Assembly (NCBI GenBank): GCA_022828595.1
Contig: JAKGHH010000001.1
Coordinates: 145,161,017 to 145,225,016 of the forward strand
Direction: 5' to 3'
Origin: Nelumbo lutea
Lineage: Eukaryota > Streptophyta > Magnoliopsida > Proteales > Nelumbonaceae
DNA: 64,000 bases
The notes beneath the pieces were generated by a model. That model did no database searches and was not told the DNA's origin. It saw nothing but the letters and a program-made list of their open reading frames with translations. The translations under genes and the position numbers were made by a program. Within the stretch, counting starts at the first letter, position 1, and every line of letters starts with the position of its first letter. Of the stretch, positions 33,582-45,350 are shown one piece after another.

Positions 33582-35587
33582 TCACAGGCCCAGAGCTACT
33601 TCTTCATTATCAGAAGACACTTCAACGATACCCGAAAGTCCTGCCTCGCCCTTGGAATCTGGCTCACCATCAGCAGCATTGGCCATCTCCTGAGTTATGT
33701 GCGAAGTGGATACGACACTGATATCGAGCTTGGGGTATGTGTTCCGGATCATCCACCGGATCAGTTTAAAACCCCTTCTGTATGAGTCCACCATCAGGTC
33801 ATCAAAGCGCGACGAGGTGATGTACTCATCGACGACCTTCTTCTTGGCATCTTCAATGCCTTGAGAAAAGATCTTCATCCTCTCCCTAATATCCTCATGA
33901 AGGTATTTAACCTAATGCTGTAGATCCAGCCTCAGGTCCGCCATGTGCTTTACTACGACTCCCATGGCCTTGGCATCTCTCTGAGACCTCGCCTGCCTAG
34001 CCTATGCAGCGCGAGCAACCGCCGTAGCAGATCGGGAAGTCGCATCGGTAGCACGAAAAGCCTCTTTGGAAACTCGCGCCTGCCTCGAGCTCCTTTTCAC
34101 CTGGGTCACCAAGGCATGGATAGAAGAATTCACCTACCAAAAGGAAAGAACAAGTGATCAAAAGAATGGCAGCAAGAGAGATAAAAGCAAAGAGCCTGAA
34201 GAGAAATCTGACTTACCACCATGGCATGAGTGGCAGCACGACAAGCCACTTGGTTCAAAGGAAGATCGGTCCACGCCGCGACCTCTTCAGGGTAAATGGC
34301 CTCCCTACTCTTCTAAAGAGCATGGTTCGGCAACAACACGCTCCTGAATTCCCCTTCGACTCCCGAGCCTGAGGGCCCAGCTCGCATATAAGAAGACCCT
34401 GAGTAAGCGGGAGCCCCTGTGTAAGTAGTCTCGGCATAAGGGGCCCCTGCCTCTTCTTGCATTGGAGGAGCCATCTCAGGCTCCCTGGGTGGATCCTCTG
34501 ACGGGTAGTCTAGTACCTCGGGCTCCGCATCTCGGGGTAGCTCGACATGAGTTCATTTGGCAACTCGCTTCCTCCTCTTCATGCCATGAAACAGGTGCCC
34601 ACCACGAGTCCTTTCTGAGTCCATCACACCTACAAAAAGAGTTCAGCATCAGAAAAAACAAAAGAACAGCAAAAACAAAAAACCTCCAAGTAAGGAACCT
34701 ACCCGAACTCAGGCCAGCCGCAATAAGCTTGGCCTCCGTCAGATATTGATGGCATTTTAGCCCAAGTCGCGCCCATTGCCAGAGGCCCTTCACCGTCTCT
34801 TTATCAAGCATAACACGGAGTCAGGGGCGGCCATTCCCCACCCGGTCTGAAACGGCCACCCCAATACACTTTGCACCCCGAAGTAGTCCTGCTTCCACGT
34901 CGAGACCTTGTTGGGAAGTTCATGTAAAAGCTTAAAACTCAGGCGAGGAGACAGGTGATACTCCCGCCTACGCCTGGGAAGGGGACCCGCTTGTTTCTTA
35001 AGCATCAAAATGGAAGAGAAGATCTCCAAGTTTAAAGGAAAAGCCCTATTCACAAAATAGGGAGATTGTCCCCACCAAGTTACGAATGGAGTTCGGGTGA
35101 AGCTGGCCGACAGTAATGCCGAAGTGGTTCATGACCTTGACAAGGAGAGGGTGGAAAGGCAGTTGCAGCCCCGTAGCGAGTTGCTCCCGGAATATCAAGA
35201 TCTCTTCAAGACCGTGTTCCCAAGGAAAGCTACCCGAAGGTATGAAATAGGCATACTCACTAGGCAAGTTGTAATAGGTAATAAGGGATTGGAGCCCCTC
35301 AAGCATCATGGTCGAGGGTCAAACTTGTCTAACGTCTGACCCCGACGAGAAGTGGATGCCAAACTACCCGAGGCGACTCGGCCTACGGGTTTGAACTCTT
35401 CCTCGAGCTCTAACTCCGGCTCGCTAGAACCATCAGGGGATGCAACTCGGTTCATAGAACTTGTATCTGACCCACTTGAAGAACCGTCTGAGCTATCCAA
35501 GCTAGGCATCGAGGAGAGAAGATGGATTCCAAGAAGGTACTCACCCGGAAAACGGCTTGAATGGACTACGGGAACTTGAATGAGCAA
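33582..35587 (-). pseudogene. Antisense extra ORF (aORF) of element 2
   Basis: Opposite to gag-pol, between pol and the 3' LTR. From its 5' end: a Ser/Glu-rich start (MPSLDSSDGSSSGSD, in 35306-35587), then after a one-base shift SLITYYNLP, IPSGSFPWEHGLEEILIFREQLATG, LPFHPLL, NHFGITVGQLHPNS (35046-35309), then PLPRRRREYHLSPR and VSTWKQDYFGVQ (34790-35053). This matches the Pfam family 'putative gypsy type transposon' (Transposase_28). Later blocks (34476-34811; 33582-33878 with EEYITSSRFDDL-like text and an acidic end) may be further exons or the C-terminal coiled part. Function is unknown; stops and shifts show decay. Confidence 0.75.
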
Positions 35588-36125
35588 AAACCTTGAATGC
35601 GAACTAAAAGCCTGGACGCAAGCTCAAGAAGCAAAGCGCAGAAGTGACAGCAACTGGGGTCGCCCACTATTTATACTCACAGTGATCGAGAACCAAAAGC
35701 ACAGATCAAAGCCAATCCAACGACCCGTAGTAGCGCTGACCACATGTCCCCTGAGACCAAGATGTGATTGGCGCACGTCTTTCTGAAACTGACAAGACGA
35801 CAGTGCACGTCTTTCTGAAACTGACAGAACGCCAGCGCACGTCTCCTCGCCTTACAAACGGCAGCGGCACGTTTTTTCAAATTCGAAAAGACCTGCTGTC
35901 ACGTCTCCGAGCAGCGCACTTTTTTGAAATTTGAAATAAGCGCGTGCCGCCACGTCTGTCAGCATTTTTAGACAGATTTGCGCACTTTCCGTCTCTTTGG
36001 CGCTAGAGAAACCCAAAAAATCCGGATGAACACCTCGCACTATCAGTCAAAACCAGTTCGAAATACGGGACAAATCCACCTGCCACCTCGCGAACTCCTC
36101 GAGCCAAGGAAAGTCCCTTAAACAT

Positions 36126-36139
36126 GAGGAGTGGGGGGC
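36126..36139 (+). other. Polypurine tract, element 2
   Basis: GAGGAGTGGGGGGC followed by AAT and the 3' LTR start TGATGAAGG. Confidence 0.8.
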
Positions 36140-36142
36140 AAT

Positions 36143-36908
36143 TGATGAAGGAAGATTTGGCTCGACCTCGTAATCCCTCGACATGTGGCGAAGGCAACAG
36201 CTCGGCACGACAGCACAGCCAAGACGCGAGCTCCTAAGCAAGGAACCAGCGGTCTGAATTCCCCGTAAGGAGCCCGAGCTCTCCCTTTAGCCCTGAGCCT
36301 TGCAAGCACAAAGGGCAACGACCCAAACTGGCCTGCCCCATGGCAGTTCGGGACACACCTCTATTCGAACTCAAGACTTCACCTCGCTCACCACTCTAGC
36401 ACTTCCCCTCCAGGATGCCAAATTGAACAAACCGTACCACACCTAACATCGAGGAAGTCCATACTTAGGGGCGGTGCACTTGACTGACTTGGGATCTGAC
36501 GCTTGATAGCCGCACTCCAACAGCCACCTACCACCGCCACCTGCTACTGCCATCTCCAGTTGCAGAGATGGCTCTAACAAAGAGAGTAGTGGCGGTTCTT
36601 TCCCAGTAGAGGTGATGACATCCGAACTGGCAGGAGCGCAGGGATAAACATACCCGACCTGACAGAAGCTTAGGAGTAAGTGCGCGAGGTGGTTATAAAA
36701 GGCCCCCTAGCCCCCAAGAACAAGAGTTGTGAACTTTGCGCCATCTGGTTTTATCTTGCCTTTGAGAGAATACTAACTCGAGCTTCGGAGCAATCTCACC
36801 GGGTTCCCCCCCGGATATTCCCCACCTTCTTCTCCGTTTCAAGCCCCTGTTGCTCCAATCAGAGGCAAGGTCGTTGACAGCTAGGACTGGCCGGATTGCG
36901 CACCATCA
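36143..36908 (+). repeat. 3' LTR of gypsy element 2
   Basis: 766 bp, TGATGAAGG...CACCATCA. TATAAAA at 36694-36700. It lacks a short segment near 36265 that is present in the 5' LTR (around 26775-26805). Confidence 0.92.
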
Positions 36909-36913
36909 CTTCT

Positions 36914-39318
36914 CTCCCTTGGTCATGCCTTTGGCTTTTGAATGAGACCAAGATGTTCAAAGTTTTTCCTTTTCTTCTTTTTGTTATTTTTGTTATGTAA
37001 ATAGAAAATACAATATCCCAACTCATACTACTACGCAAAAGGTTAAGGCCTTGTTTGACAAGTTTTCTTAAAAGATTTTTTGGGCTTTTGGAAGCTTGAT
37101 AGACCAAAAATGGTCTTTTTTCGTTTAGCTACTGAAGCCTAATAGACCAAATGACAGATGCCAAAAAAGACCCTAAAAAGACCATTTTGGTCTGGATCTG
37201 AAAAGCTCTGAGCCAAGCTTGTCAATTTGGGCTTTTCAACTTCCCGACATTTTGACAAAAATTCGACTCAGAGTTCAAACTCTATGCCCCCAACAAATGA
37301 ACTTAGAAGCATCGAGTCTAGTACATTCTCCTCCTATTTATTTCCTCCCCTCTTTCTTCTCATTAGCGTCCGCTTTCTAAAATAGTTGCAATTGTTAGTT
37401 TTGGTCTTCATCACTTAACCTTGGTAGTTATTTTGTTTTTTGGGGTAAGATACAATTGTTCAAGAATAGTTGCAAAGTCCTCCTTTAGGTAAGAGATGAT
37501 TACGTATGAGTAGGACGGAATGTAATTGAATATGATTGATTGGTAAGAGACAATTATTATTCTAAACAGTTGCAGATATGATTACTCTAAATCTAGCATT
37601 TGTTTGGCATACTCTAGAAAATAGTGATACATCAGCGCTACATCGGAAAAAATGGTGCTTTAAGAAATGTTTGTTTGTTTGGAACCGTTTTTCTATAAAA
37701 AATAGTTCTTCAAGTCACGCCATGGAAATTGAGAAGGCGTGGCTTGGAGCAACTCTGAATTTGGTGTTTTTTCAGATTGCAGCTTGTTGCTGCCAACGAA
37801 GACATGATGTAGTGGTGACATGGACTTCCTATAATGGGTACCAGTGCCGAAAATAGACATGGAGCATTGGTATCAAATAGAAAGTATTGTTGTTGCTTCA
37901 GGAAACGTCCTACTTGATAGCAGCATTTCCAAACAAAAAAAAAGACAAAAAACGATGCTTCCAACCCACACATCTGTTTTAAGAAAACGATATTATATCT
38001 GCAGTATCGATGCTAAACATATACCTAATGTATATGCTAATGACCGAACTAATTTTGGATGGCTTAGTAGAAAGATACATTGAAAGAAGTTTTTGATTAA
38101 TTGAAAGTTGATATATGGCCAATACATTTGAAATTGTGAACGCCTCTGCAACCATTTTATAAATAAATTGTATTTGTATTTGAAAAATTAGGATTCTATG
38201 TATGTTAAATGTAGGAATTCTAAATCCAATGGTTAAAAAGAACCAATTGTGATTGAACACGATTTTCTTGGATTTTAAAAGAAAAAAAAAATATATATAT
38301 ATATATATATAAACTAAAACTGAAACCAATGGAAATAAGTATCCAGGTAGGTGAGGGCTGATGCAAGGGAAGAGGAGAGGGAGACAATAGATGAGTAGGG
38401 AAATCGTACGTAGTTTGATGCCAGTCCCCCCACCCCACCACAAAAAAAAAAAAAAAAAAAGGTTATAGGAGAAAAACTTATATCCATTTGGAGTGTCCAT
38501 CAATACTTTTGCCATACCATCTAGATTCCCAGCATATATGATAAGGAACCTCCTTCCACTTAAGCTAATGGATCTAATGAGAGGATAACCATGGCGAGTG
38601 GCAACTAAGAAGTAAGGATAATGAGAATCAATTCTTCCCTCTACACCTTGCTATTCTATATTATTTTTTATTATAGATTATATATATACATGCATCCATG
38701 TATATTTGTATGTGTGTAATCAGTTGAGAGGATCTGCGGTAAATGATCCCTCCCATGGATTGGTTTGATGTAACGATGAAATGCAATTACTTAAATTAAG
38801 TATAACTAGAGCTTTTCTCCTGAACATCATCACTCATTTTCAGAACTCGACTTACAGAGGTTTGCGCTAATCTTGATTCTGAATTAAAATTTCCAGAAGC
38901 AAACTACTATGAGGTCGTGATCGATGTCTATCGATTAATTTGTTTCCAAACACAAGTATCTACACTGATCTTAGTTATTGTAAATAATGGAATGTCAAGA
39001 TCAGGAGGTGAACTGCCAATCTGAAACCTGAATTGTACCTCCAATTTTAGAGGTGCTCATGTAGATACACTACCTACAAAACAGAAATTTCATGCTAATC
39101 GGGCGCTCTTATTTATCTCATTAATCTCCTTCTTTCTACTATATATAATTACTATTACCAATACTAGAGAACGAATATATAATTTAAAGAAGCTGACTTC
39201 TTAAACCGAATTCTCTTTGAGTTACGTTGAACTGAGAAGTGTCTCATGAATAGAAGGAAAAAAAAAAAAAAAGAAGAATATTACAGTAGCAGATACATTA
39301 GAAGGAATTCCCTGTCAC
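36914..39318. other. Repeat-rich intergenic region
   Basis: No gene recognised. A TIR-like end AAGGCCTTGTTTGACAAG lies near 37050. 37600-37945 resembles a stretch at 51190-51545. An (AT)11 tract lies at 38290-38311 and an A18 run near 38443-38460. Confidence 0.45.
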
Positions 39319-40432
39319 TTAACCAATCTTGGCGAGGACGTCGTTTAGGGTCGACACAGTCTCAGCATAGTACTTCTCTGCTTCAGGGGTGCTCTTAACC
39401 TTGGCAGCGTGGTCCAGCTGATGTTGAGAGCAATCAATCAGAAACCAATTTTAATATCTGAACCAAAGGATCAATCAAAATAAGAGATTAACAAGAATCT
39501 TGAGTTCAATTACTTACACTGTCGATGGTTTGGAAGAGCTTGGAAGTTAGGTCCTTAAGGGGTTTCTTCTCCTCCTTGGGCTTAGCAGAGATGACGGTAT
39601 TGAGGTCGTAGCGTAGATACTCAGCCTTGAGACGGAGGTCGTTCTGGACGTAAGGCCATGCTTTCTTGTCTATCAATTCCTTCACACCAACAATGCCCTT
39701 GGCAGACTGTTTTGCTCTCTGTGCTGCTTCCGTTGGAGTCAGTGGCTGAAGGTAGAACCGATTCTTCAATGGCAACTGAAGGTCCCTTGCCTGATCTGAA
39801 TTTAGAGTTCCGGCTGTCAAACATAAGAAGGTCCCCGGCATCAGTGCCGGGAATATCAGAAACCGGACAAATCCAAGTTCTATATGCATATGATACATTG
39901 CTAGAAGACTATTCTTAGAATCTGATTGTCCTATGGGGTCGGCTAGCGAACCCGTCGGCAGAGTCAGGAGAGCATTGGTGACAGTCCGAGCATTGCCCAA
40001 ACTGCTCTAACCTATTCTTGGAACTCTCGTAAATATGGAATTAATTTCTTAAAATTGATTTGCGGCTGCGCACAGAGAAGAATGACTCTTCACCAGAGTG
40101 GAGTGGAATAGAAACTTACGCAGTCCACCGGACGGCGGTGGGGGAGGGCCCAGCTTGATCGACTTAGCGTCGGCAAGCACTGCTTGAACGAAAGAACTGG
40201 TGGCCAAGCCGGCGGCAACGAGCCCAAGGACTGCTCGACGGCTACTCTGAGAAGCGGATTCGCTGTCGGACGACGCTTGCTGAGCTCTGACGGTGAAACC
40301 GGATCGGCTCACGGCTAGACGGTTGTTGCCATGTACGCTCAAGCGGGTGGAGCCGTTAAGCTGGAGACTACCTTCCAAAACGGCCTGAGACGAACCGCGT
40401 AAGCCAGCCATGGAAGCCATAGCTTGCGCCAT
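39319..40432 (-). CDS. psbQ: PsbQ, oxygen-evolving enhancer protein 3, three exons
   Basis: Minus-strand exons are 40120-40432, 39518-39813 and 39319-39417; introns of 306 and 100 bp have GTAAGT donors and CAG acceptors. Together they encode 235 residues with no frame break. Residues 1 to about 50 form a Ser/Arg-rich chloroplast transit peptide. [14 protein letters not shown] with a twin Arg is the lumen-targeting signal, and ADA near residue 89 is the likely thylakoid cleavage site. The mature part begins near [27 protein letters not shown] and forms the four-helix PsbQ domain ([74 protein letters not shown]). The protein binds the lumenal side of photosystem II and stabilises the water-splitting centre with PsbP and PsbO. 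The gene is nuclear. It appears functional. Confidence 0.97.
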
Positions 40433-40603
40433 TTCTTAACCTCACTCTTTGCTTTCTCGCGCTCTCTCTGCTGAGTGCTGACTGCTCTTCACTCTTCAGA
40501 AACGGTTTCGGCCTTTCGGGTAAGTGAGAGAAGGAGATTTGCAATTTAGAGGTTCCCCGGAATGCGTGTGGATGTGGAATGATTTCGGGCACCGGGCAGT
40601 TGC

Positions 40604-40630
40604 CTTATCTGCCCGTTCTCGTTGGATAAG
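40604..40630 (-). promoter_or_regulatory. Two I-box (GATAAG) motifs upstream of psbQ
   Basis: GATAAG occurs on the gene strand at 40604-40609 and on the other strand at 40625-40630, 172-198 bp upstream of the ATG. GATA-type I-boxes are usual in light-regulated nuclear photosynthesis genes. The leader is CT-rich and no clear TATA box was seen. Confidence 0.5.
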
Positions 40631-40787
40631 TTGGATTTGCAGTCAACCATTCATGATTAGACACATGTCTAAGTGCTTCTCCCCTAATGGAATGGCCGGA
40701 TTGAGTGATGGCCTGGGCGAACAGGAATTTGACACGTCGGCTTCTAATGAGATCAGAATCTTAACAGGGGCCTGAGCCTGAGCCTAA

Positions 40788-40795
40788 CCACGTGG
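40788..40795 (-). promoter_or_regulatory. G-box upstream of psbQ
   Basis: Palindromic CCACGTGG with the CACGTG core at 40789-40794, about 360 bp upstream of the psbQ ATG. It is the binding motif of bZIP and bHLH light-response factors. Together with the I-boxes it fits light control. Confidence 0.5.
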
Positions 40796-41080
40796 GGCAA
40801 CTCTTGGGTCGTGATTCGTGATTGGGGTTTGGTAACATGCTGTGATTCAAAGAGAATTCGCGGATCTCTTCAACCACAAAAACTCTGCACACACGGCATC
40901 CAGTCACACATTAAGAATATCTTTCATTTATGTATGTTTATTTAATGGGAGATGTTCCCCATGTGTGGCAAGATGCCCCTGTTTGCAAAGGTTTTTTCTT
41001 GTAGGTGATCCCTTGCATTTGGCAAAGGGGTGGTATCGTATTCAAGGAATTAGAAATGAAAATTTTATTGTTTTATCTTT

Positions 41081-41242
41081 TAGTGAATAAGTCTTTGGTA
41101 AATTATTAAAACCTCCCTAAGTATTCAGTGTTGCTACACCTCCCATAAAGTTTGATAATTTGTAATCACTTTCATAGTGAATAAGTCTTTGGGTAAATTA
41201 TTAAAACCTCCCCTAAAATTTGATAATTTGTAATCATTTTCT
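41081..41242 (+). repeat. 94-bp tandem duplication at the left MULE end
   Basis: TAGTGAATAAGTCTTTGG and the first TIR bases occur at 41081 and again at 41175. The first copy aligns further into the right arm (TGTTGCTACACCTC against TGTTGCTGAAACCTC), so it is likely the original end. Confidence 0.7.
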
Positions 41243-42317
41243 TCAACTTTTTGACATTATTGTAAGTAGACGCTTAGAATCTTCTAAACAAAGGCATGAA
41301 TGCAGTAATATTTTTCTATTTTTCTCTTCCTATGAATCACTTTCCAAACTCTTCCAATTTCTTTTTGGAATTGATTTATTTCTTAAAATTGTCCTTCATG
41401 GGTTCGCATCCGCCCCTCACGGCTTTGCCCCCCAAAAACGCCCCACGGGCTGAGCACGCCGTGTGTCCTCCCACACGTGGATTAGAGGAACTTGTGCGGA
41501 TCTAACGGGACGACCGTTAGCTCCCTCTCGCCAAAAGGTTATCCTTCTCACTCCTCTCGAATTTCAGCTCACTTCAACCCTTGACCTTCTGCTCTCAGAA
41601 CTGAATCCCGTCGGAGATTGCCCTCCCGTTGAGTTCCGTTGGTCGACGCCGACGACCGTTCTGGCAGATTTATTTATCGAAGGTAAGTATCCCTCAGTTC
41701 TCAAATAAGTTTTTTCTCATTTTTTACATAGTTTTTTGTTTTCTTTTTCTCATTTTCGCTGGAGCGGGAGCCCCCTTCCAGTTCCGTCGGTCGATGCCGA
41801 CAAGTTAGAACCGCTACAACATCTGCAACTCGGTGCCTCTTCCATTGACCAACAACTCACTTCACAAAAGAAAAATTATTATGCTTGTAATGACAATTTA
41901 AGGTTCTGATGGAATCACCTTATTTGATTTAATAAAAAAAAATGCGTCGAACTGTACAATTTGATGTTTTCTTTTCCCGAGTGAGTGATCTTCGTGGGCT
42001 TTTCCAAATCACTCAGCTTGTACAATTTTGCTTCTCTTGTTCTCAGGTCGTCATCAAGGATTCTTGTTTCCTCAACCTCTATGCTCTGTGCGTCACCGGT
42101 CTAAATATTTACAAGTCAACTGCTGCCATCTCCTAGATTAGAGAATAAGGAAGAACTTTATTCCTTTCCTATTGCAGACGAAGCACCAATTCCTCCAGAG
42201 CTTGAATCATCCGGACATGCGGGCAGGATCTTTGGCTTCATCCATAGTCATTTGAACAAAACATTTGAACCCAAAATCAGTACTTAATTCATTTTGTTTG
42301 TTTCAAGCATCGAAATA

Positions 42318-42885
42318 TCAAACACATTCCGTTGTACATACCCATTTTCTTTGGCGCACATTCTTCTCAGGCCAGTTGTCTAGTAGCTTCTTGGCACGCA
42401 AAGGATACATATATCCCTCGTAATCTGAACCAATCCTCTTGCTCTTAAATAACCATCCACCTAATCCTTTTTGCAATAAACGAATTAAAGAGATTAGTTC
42501 TGCTTGTCCAGGAAAGCCAGGGATTTGCCAATGCCGAGAACATGATGTCTCTCGCTCAGCTGCTTCTACGATTGATTCATCTTGTTCCCAACCTCCCTGA
42601 TTAGCGCAAAATCGATTGCACCATGTTAATGTAGGACTAAGAAACAACCCATTACTCGCTTCAGACAGTAGAACAAACCCTTCAATTGTCTCAAATTTAA
42701 GGGGGGTCAGTATCTTTGGAAACCTCACAACGAAGCACGAGATTCGTCCCTTGCTGCAAAGTAAGACCCATCAAGAAGGCCTCAATAAAGTCAAGAAACG
42801 GCGACTCACCCAACGACTTGGCGACGACCGACTTCATCATAACGTTGCGATTCTCTTTCCCTTTCCAGTACGAGAAAACAAAACG
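42318..42885 (-). pseudogene. Captured Nudix hydrolase gene fragment
   Basis: On the minus strand, SQRYDEVGRRQVVG (about 42806-42850) followed by a GTGAGT-like splice donor matches the N-terminal region of plant Nudix hydrolases. 42550-42597 encodes GGWEQDESIVEAAERE, the first half of the Nudix box (Gx5Ex7RE). The second half with the paired catalytic Glu is not present in frame (TSCSRHW instead), possibly because an intron starts there. Downstream, LGGWLFKSKRIGSDYEGYMYPLR and WPEKNVRQRKWV match the C-terminal region of the same subfamily. The frame 42318-42728 runs 136 codons without stop, but the start and the middle are broken. The fragment lies entirely between the MULE arms. Confidence 0.75.
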
Positions 42886-43413
42886 TCCACAACAGCCATT
42901 TTTTATTCTCGGAGAAAGAATAAAAGCATCCCCTCTCTCTTTCCCTTTCCACTTCCTTTAATGGGAGACTTGAAGGACAACCTCCACTCAAACCCCTTTT
43001 CGTTTCAAACCTCAATAAATGGAGAGCTTGCTATCGAAAACCGAACCTTCTCACTATTAAACCACTCGGTTTGTGTTACTGACGCGTCAGCATCGCCTTC
43101 GGGAGGCGTCGTTTGAGAGGACATCTTCGTCATTTCTCACTATTTAAAATGCTTTGCTGAAAATGAGAAAAAAAAAACAAGGTAGAAAATGAGAAAAAAC
43201 TTATTTGAGAAATGACGGATATTTACCTCCGGTAAATAAATCTGCCAGAACGGTCGTCAGCGTCGGCTGGCGGAACTCAAAGGGGGGCAAACTCCAGCAA
43301 GTTTCAGTTCTGAGAGCTGAAGGTTGAGGGTTGAAGTAAACTGAAATTCGAGAGAGAGGAGTGAGAAGGATGACCTTTTGGGCGAGAGGGAGCTAACGGG
43401 ATGAGCTAATCCG

Positions 43414-43949
43414 TAAGGGTGTTGACGGGTCGGGTTGGATCGGTTTATTGGGGTTTTTCCAACTGATTCAACCTGGTCAGGTTACCTGAGGTGGAAATCA
43501 AAATCGACCCACTGATAGGCCAAACCGACCTGGTCGGTTTGAGTCAGGTTGGGTCGGTTTGGGTCATTTTCGGTTTTGTTCATGTATAAAAGGACATTTA
43601 ATTGAATTCTAATTGTAATTGCCTAATGGGTTGCCTATTTGGTGTAAAATATTATAGAAAGTTAGAAACTATGATAGATTGCCTATTCTAATTGTAATTG
43701 CCTAATGGACCTTCTAGTTCCAGTGGAAGACTAGTTATAGTTAAGTAGGAAACTACTTAAATTAGGAACCGATTCGGGTCGAGTTGGTTTCGGTTTTCAC
43801 ACAAGAAAATCGAAACCGACCCGATATATCGGTTTATATATTTGCCCAACCCGAAATCGACTGGTACTAATGAAAACCCGACCAACTCAGGTTGGGTCAG
43901 TCTGGGTTGGTCGGTTTGGTCAAGTTGGGCATTCTTATGAACAGCCCTA
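43414..43949. mobile_element. hAT-type element inside the right MULE arm (536 bp)
   Basis: Ends TAAGGGTGTTGACG and, inversely, TAGGGCTGTTCAT; perfect 8-bp target-site duplication CTAATCCG (43406-43413 and 43950-43957). The inside repeats TCGGTTTGGGTC-like motifs. It lacks a counterpart in the left arm, so it came after the MULE arms had formed. Confidence 0.92.
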
Positions 43950-44689
43950 CTAATCCGCGTGTGGGAGGACACGTTAGCTCCACACAAGTCCCTCTAATCC
44001 GCGTGTGGGGGGACACGCGGCGCACTCACAACCCGTTGGACGTTTTTGGGGGGACAAAGTTGTGGGGGGCGGATGCGAACCCGTCCTTCATATCAATCAC
44101 TCAAATTAAAGTTGCAACTTTAAATTATCTTGTTTTGTTGTTCAAAATGTGCATTATATTGCTTTTTTCATATAAACCAACCCCAATAGTAATTGTATGG
44201 GCATTTTAGACATTTTCATGGCTCTTTTTATAAGATTATACTAAAGGGGTCTACTTGCAACTGTATCAAAAAATTTAGGGGAAGTGATTGTAAACTTGTA
44301 ATTGCCAAACTTCAAATGAGGTTTCAGCAACAGTCAAAAACTTTAGGGGAGATTTTAACAATTTACCCAAAATTTTTAATGAAGTTGTGAATTCCTTAAA
44401 ATGAAATTGATGTTAGGAACTTGGGATGGGTCACCGTACCCTTAAAATTTTTATTATTTAATTATTTTAACAACTAAAGATAAAATAATAAGTCTTCTAC
44501 GTTAAAAACGTCAGCCCTCATCAAATGGCCCTAAGTTAATCTTTTAGTTCAAAAACTTCATCTAGTAACACAAGCATTGCACGTGAGAAATTTTCCTTCA
44601 TATTAATTACTTGAATTTTAGATATATCATAGTTAAAATAGAAATTAAAAATTAATAAAAGTAACAATATATTAAAAATTAACTTAAAT

Positions 44690-45345
44690 AAAAAGTTGGA
44701 TCATTGACCCACCATCTAGAAAAGAAAATAGCTTTGCTTCAAACTAGTTTTAAATTATATATTTCATCTAAATTTTGTTTGACATAATTAATATATAATT
44801 GTTTATATATTCTTTTGATTACTTATACTTTTTATTTTTTAAAGATTTATTATTTAATTATTATATCATTGATTAATCCATTTGACCCAAACCACTAACC
44901 CACCACCCAAAAAGGAAAATAGTTTGATTTCTAGGTTGAGATTAAATTTTGTATTGCATTTCAATCATTGATAAAATAATTTCTTATGTATAATACTTAT
45001 AAATATATAACATTAAATATGTATCCAAAATTTTCTCTATTTTTTATTTTGTGATTCATTGTATTTTTATTTTTAAAAATTTTATTATTTGACTATGACA
45101 TCATTTAATTTTTAGGTTGATTTTAAATTTGGCATTCCATTTTCATCATTAACAAAAATAATTCTTGCATTCCATACTTATTTTTCTTTGTTATAATGAA
45201 TATAAAATATTAGAGATATGCCCAATTATTTTTTTGTATTATATATTTTATTTATTTTAACTTTTTATTATTTAATTATAGCATTCTTTATTAATACATT
45301 TGACCCCAAATGATTCCATCATTGGGAGAGGAAGAAAATAGTTTT
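44690..45345 (+). repeat. Degenerate tandem repeats, about 190-220 bp period
   Basis: The pattern TTATTTAATTAT, ATTAATCCATTTGACCC, GGAAAATAGTTTG, GATTAAATTTTG recurs near 44700, 44850, 45080 and 45270 with strong divergence. Confidence 0.5.
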
Positions 45346-45350
45346 GTTTT

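Larger units (their letters stand above)
26661..36908 (+). mobile_element. Ty3/gypsy element 2, Tat-type, full length (10.2 kb)
   Basis: LTRs 26661-27444 and 36143-36908 bracket gag, protease, reverse transcriptase, RNase H, a second RNase H and integrase in gypsy order, then an antisense ORF. The target-site duplication CTTCT is perfect (26656-26660 and 36909-36913). A primer binding site follows the 5' LTR and a polypurine tract precedes the 3' LTR. The second RNase H before integrase and the antisense extra ORF fit the Tat lineage. Many stops and frameshifts make it non-autonomous today. The LTRs differ by indels and substitutions. Confidence 0.93.
41096..44368. mobile_element. Mutator-like element of Pack-MULE type with Nudix cargo
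   Basis: Long terminal inverted repeats of more than 500 bp: the left arm (41096 or 41191 to about 41755) matches the inverse of the right arm (about 43165-44368, less a nested insertion). The outer end is GGGTAAATTATTAAAACCTCC against GGGTAAATTGTTAAAATCTCC. Shared blocks include GGGTTCGCATCCGCCCC, TAGCTCCCTCTCGCC, TTCTGGCAGATTTATTTA and CTCAAATAAGTTTTTTCTCAT. Between the arms lies a Nudix hydrolase gene fragment on the minus strand, no transposase. Possible 9-bp flanks TAAGTCTTT and AAAATTTTT agree at only 6 of 9. Confidence 0.8.

Noticed and set aside
38220..38515. 178-codon minus-strand frame near 38 kb
   Set aside because: Spans A-runs and an AT microsatellite; hydrophobic low-complexity translation.
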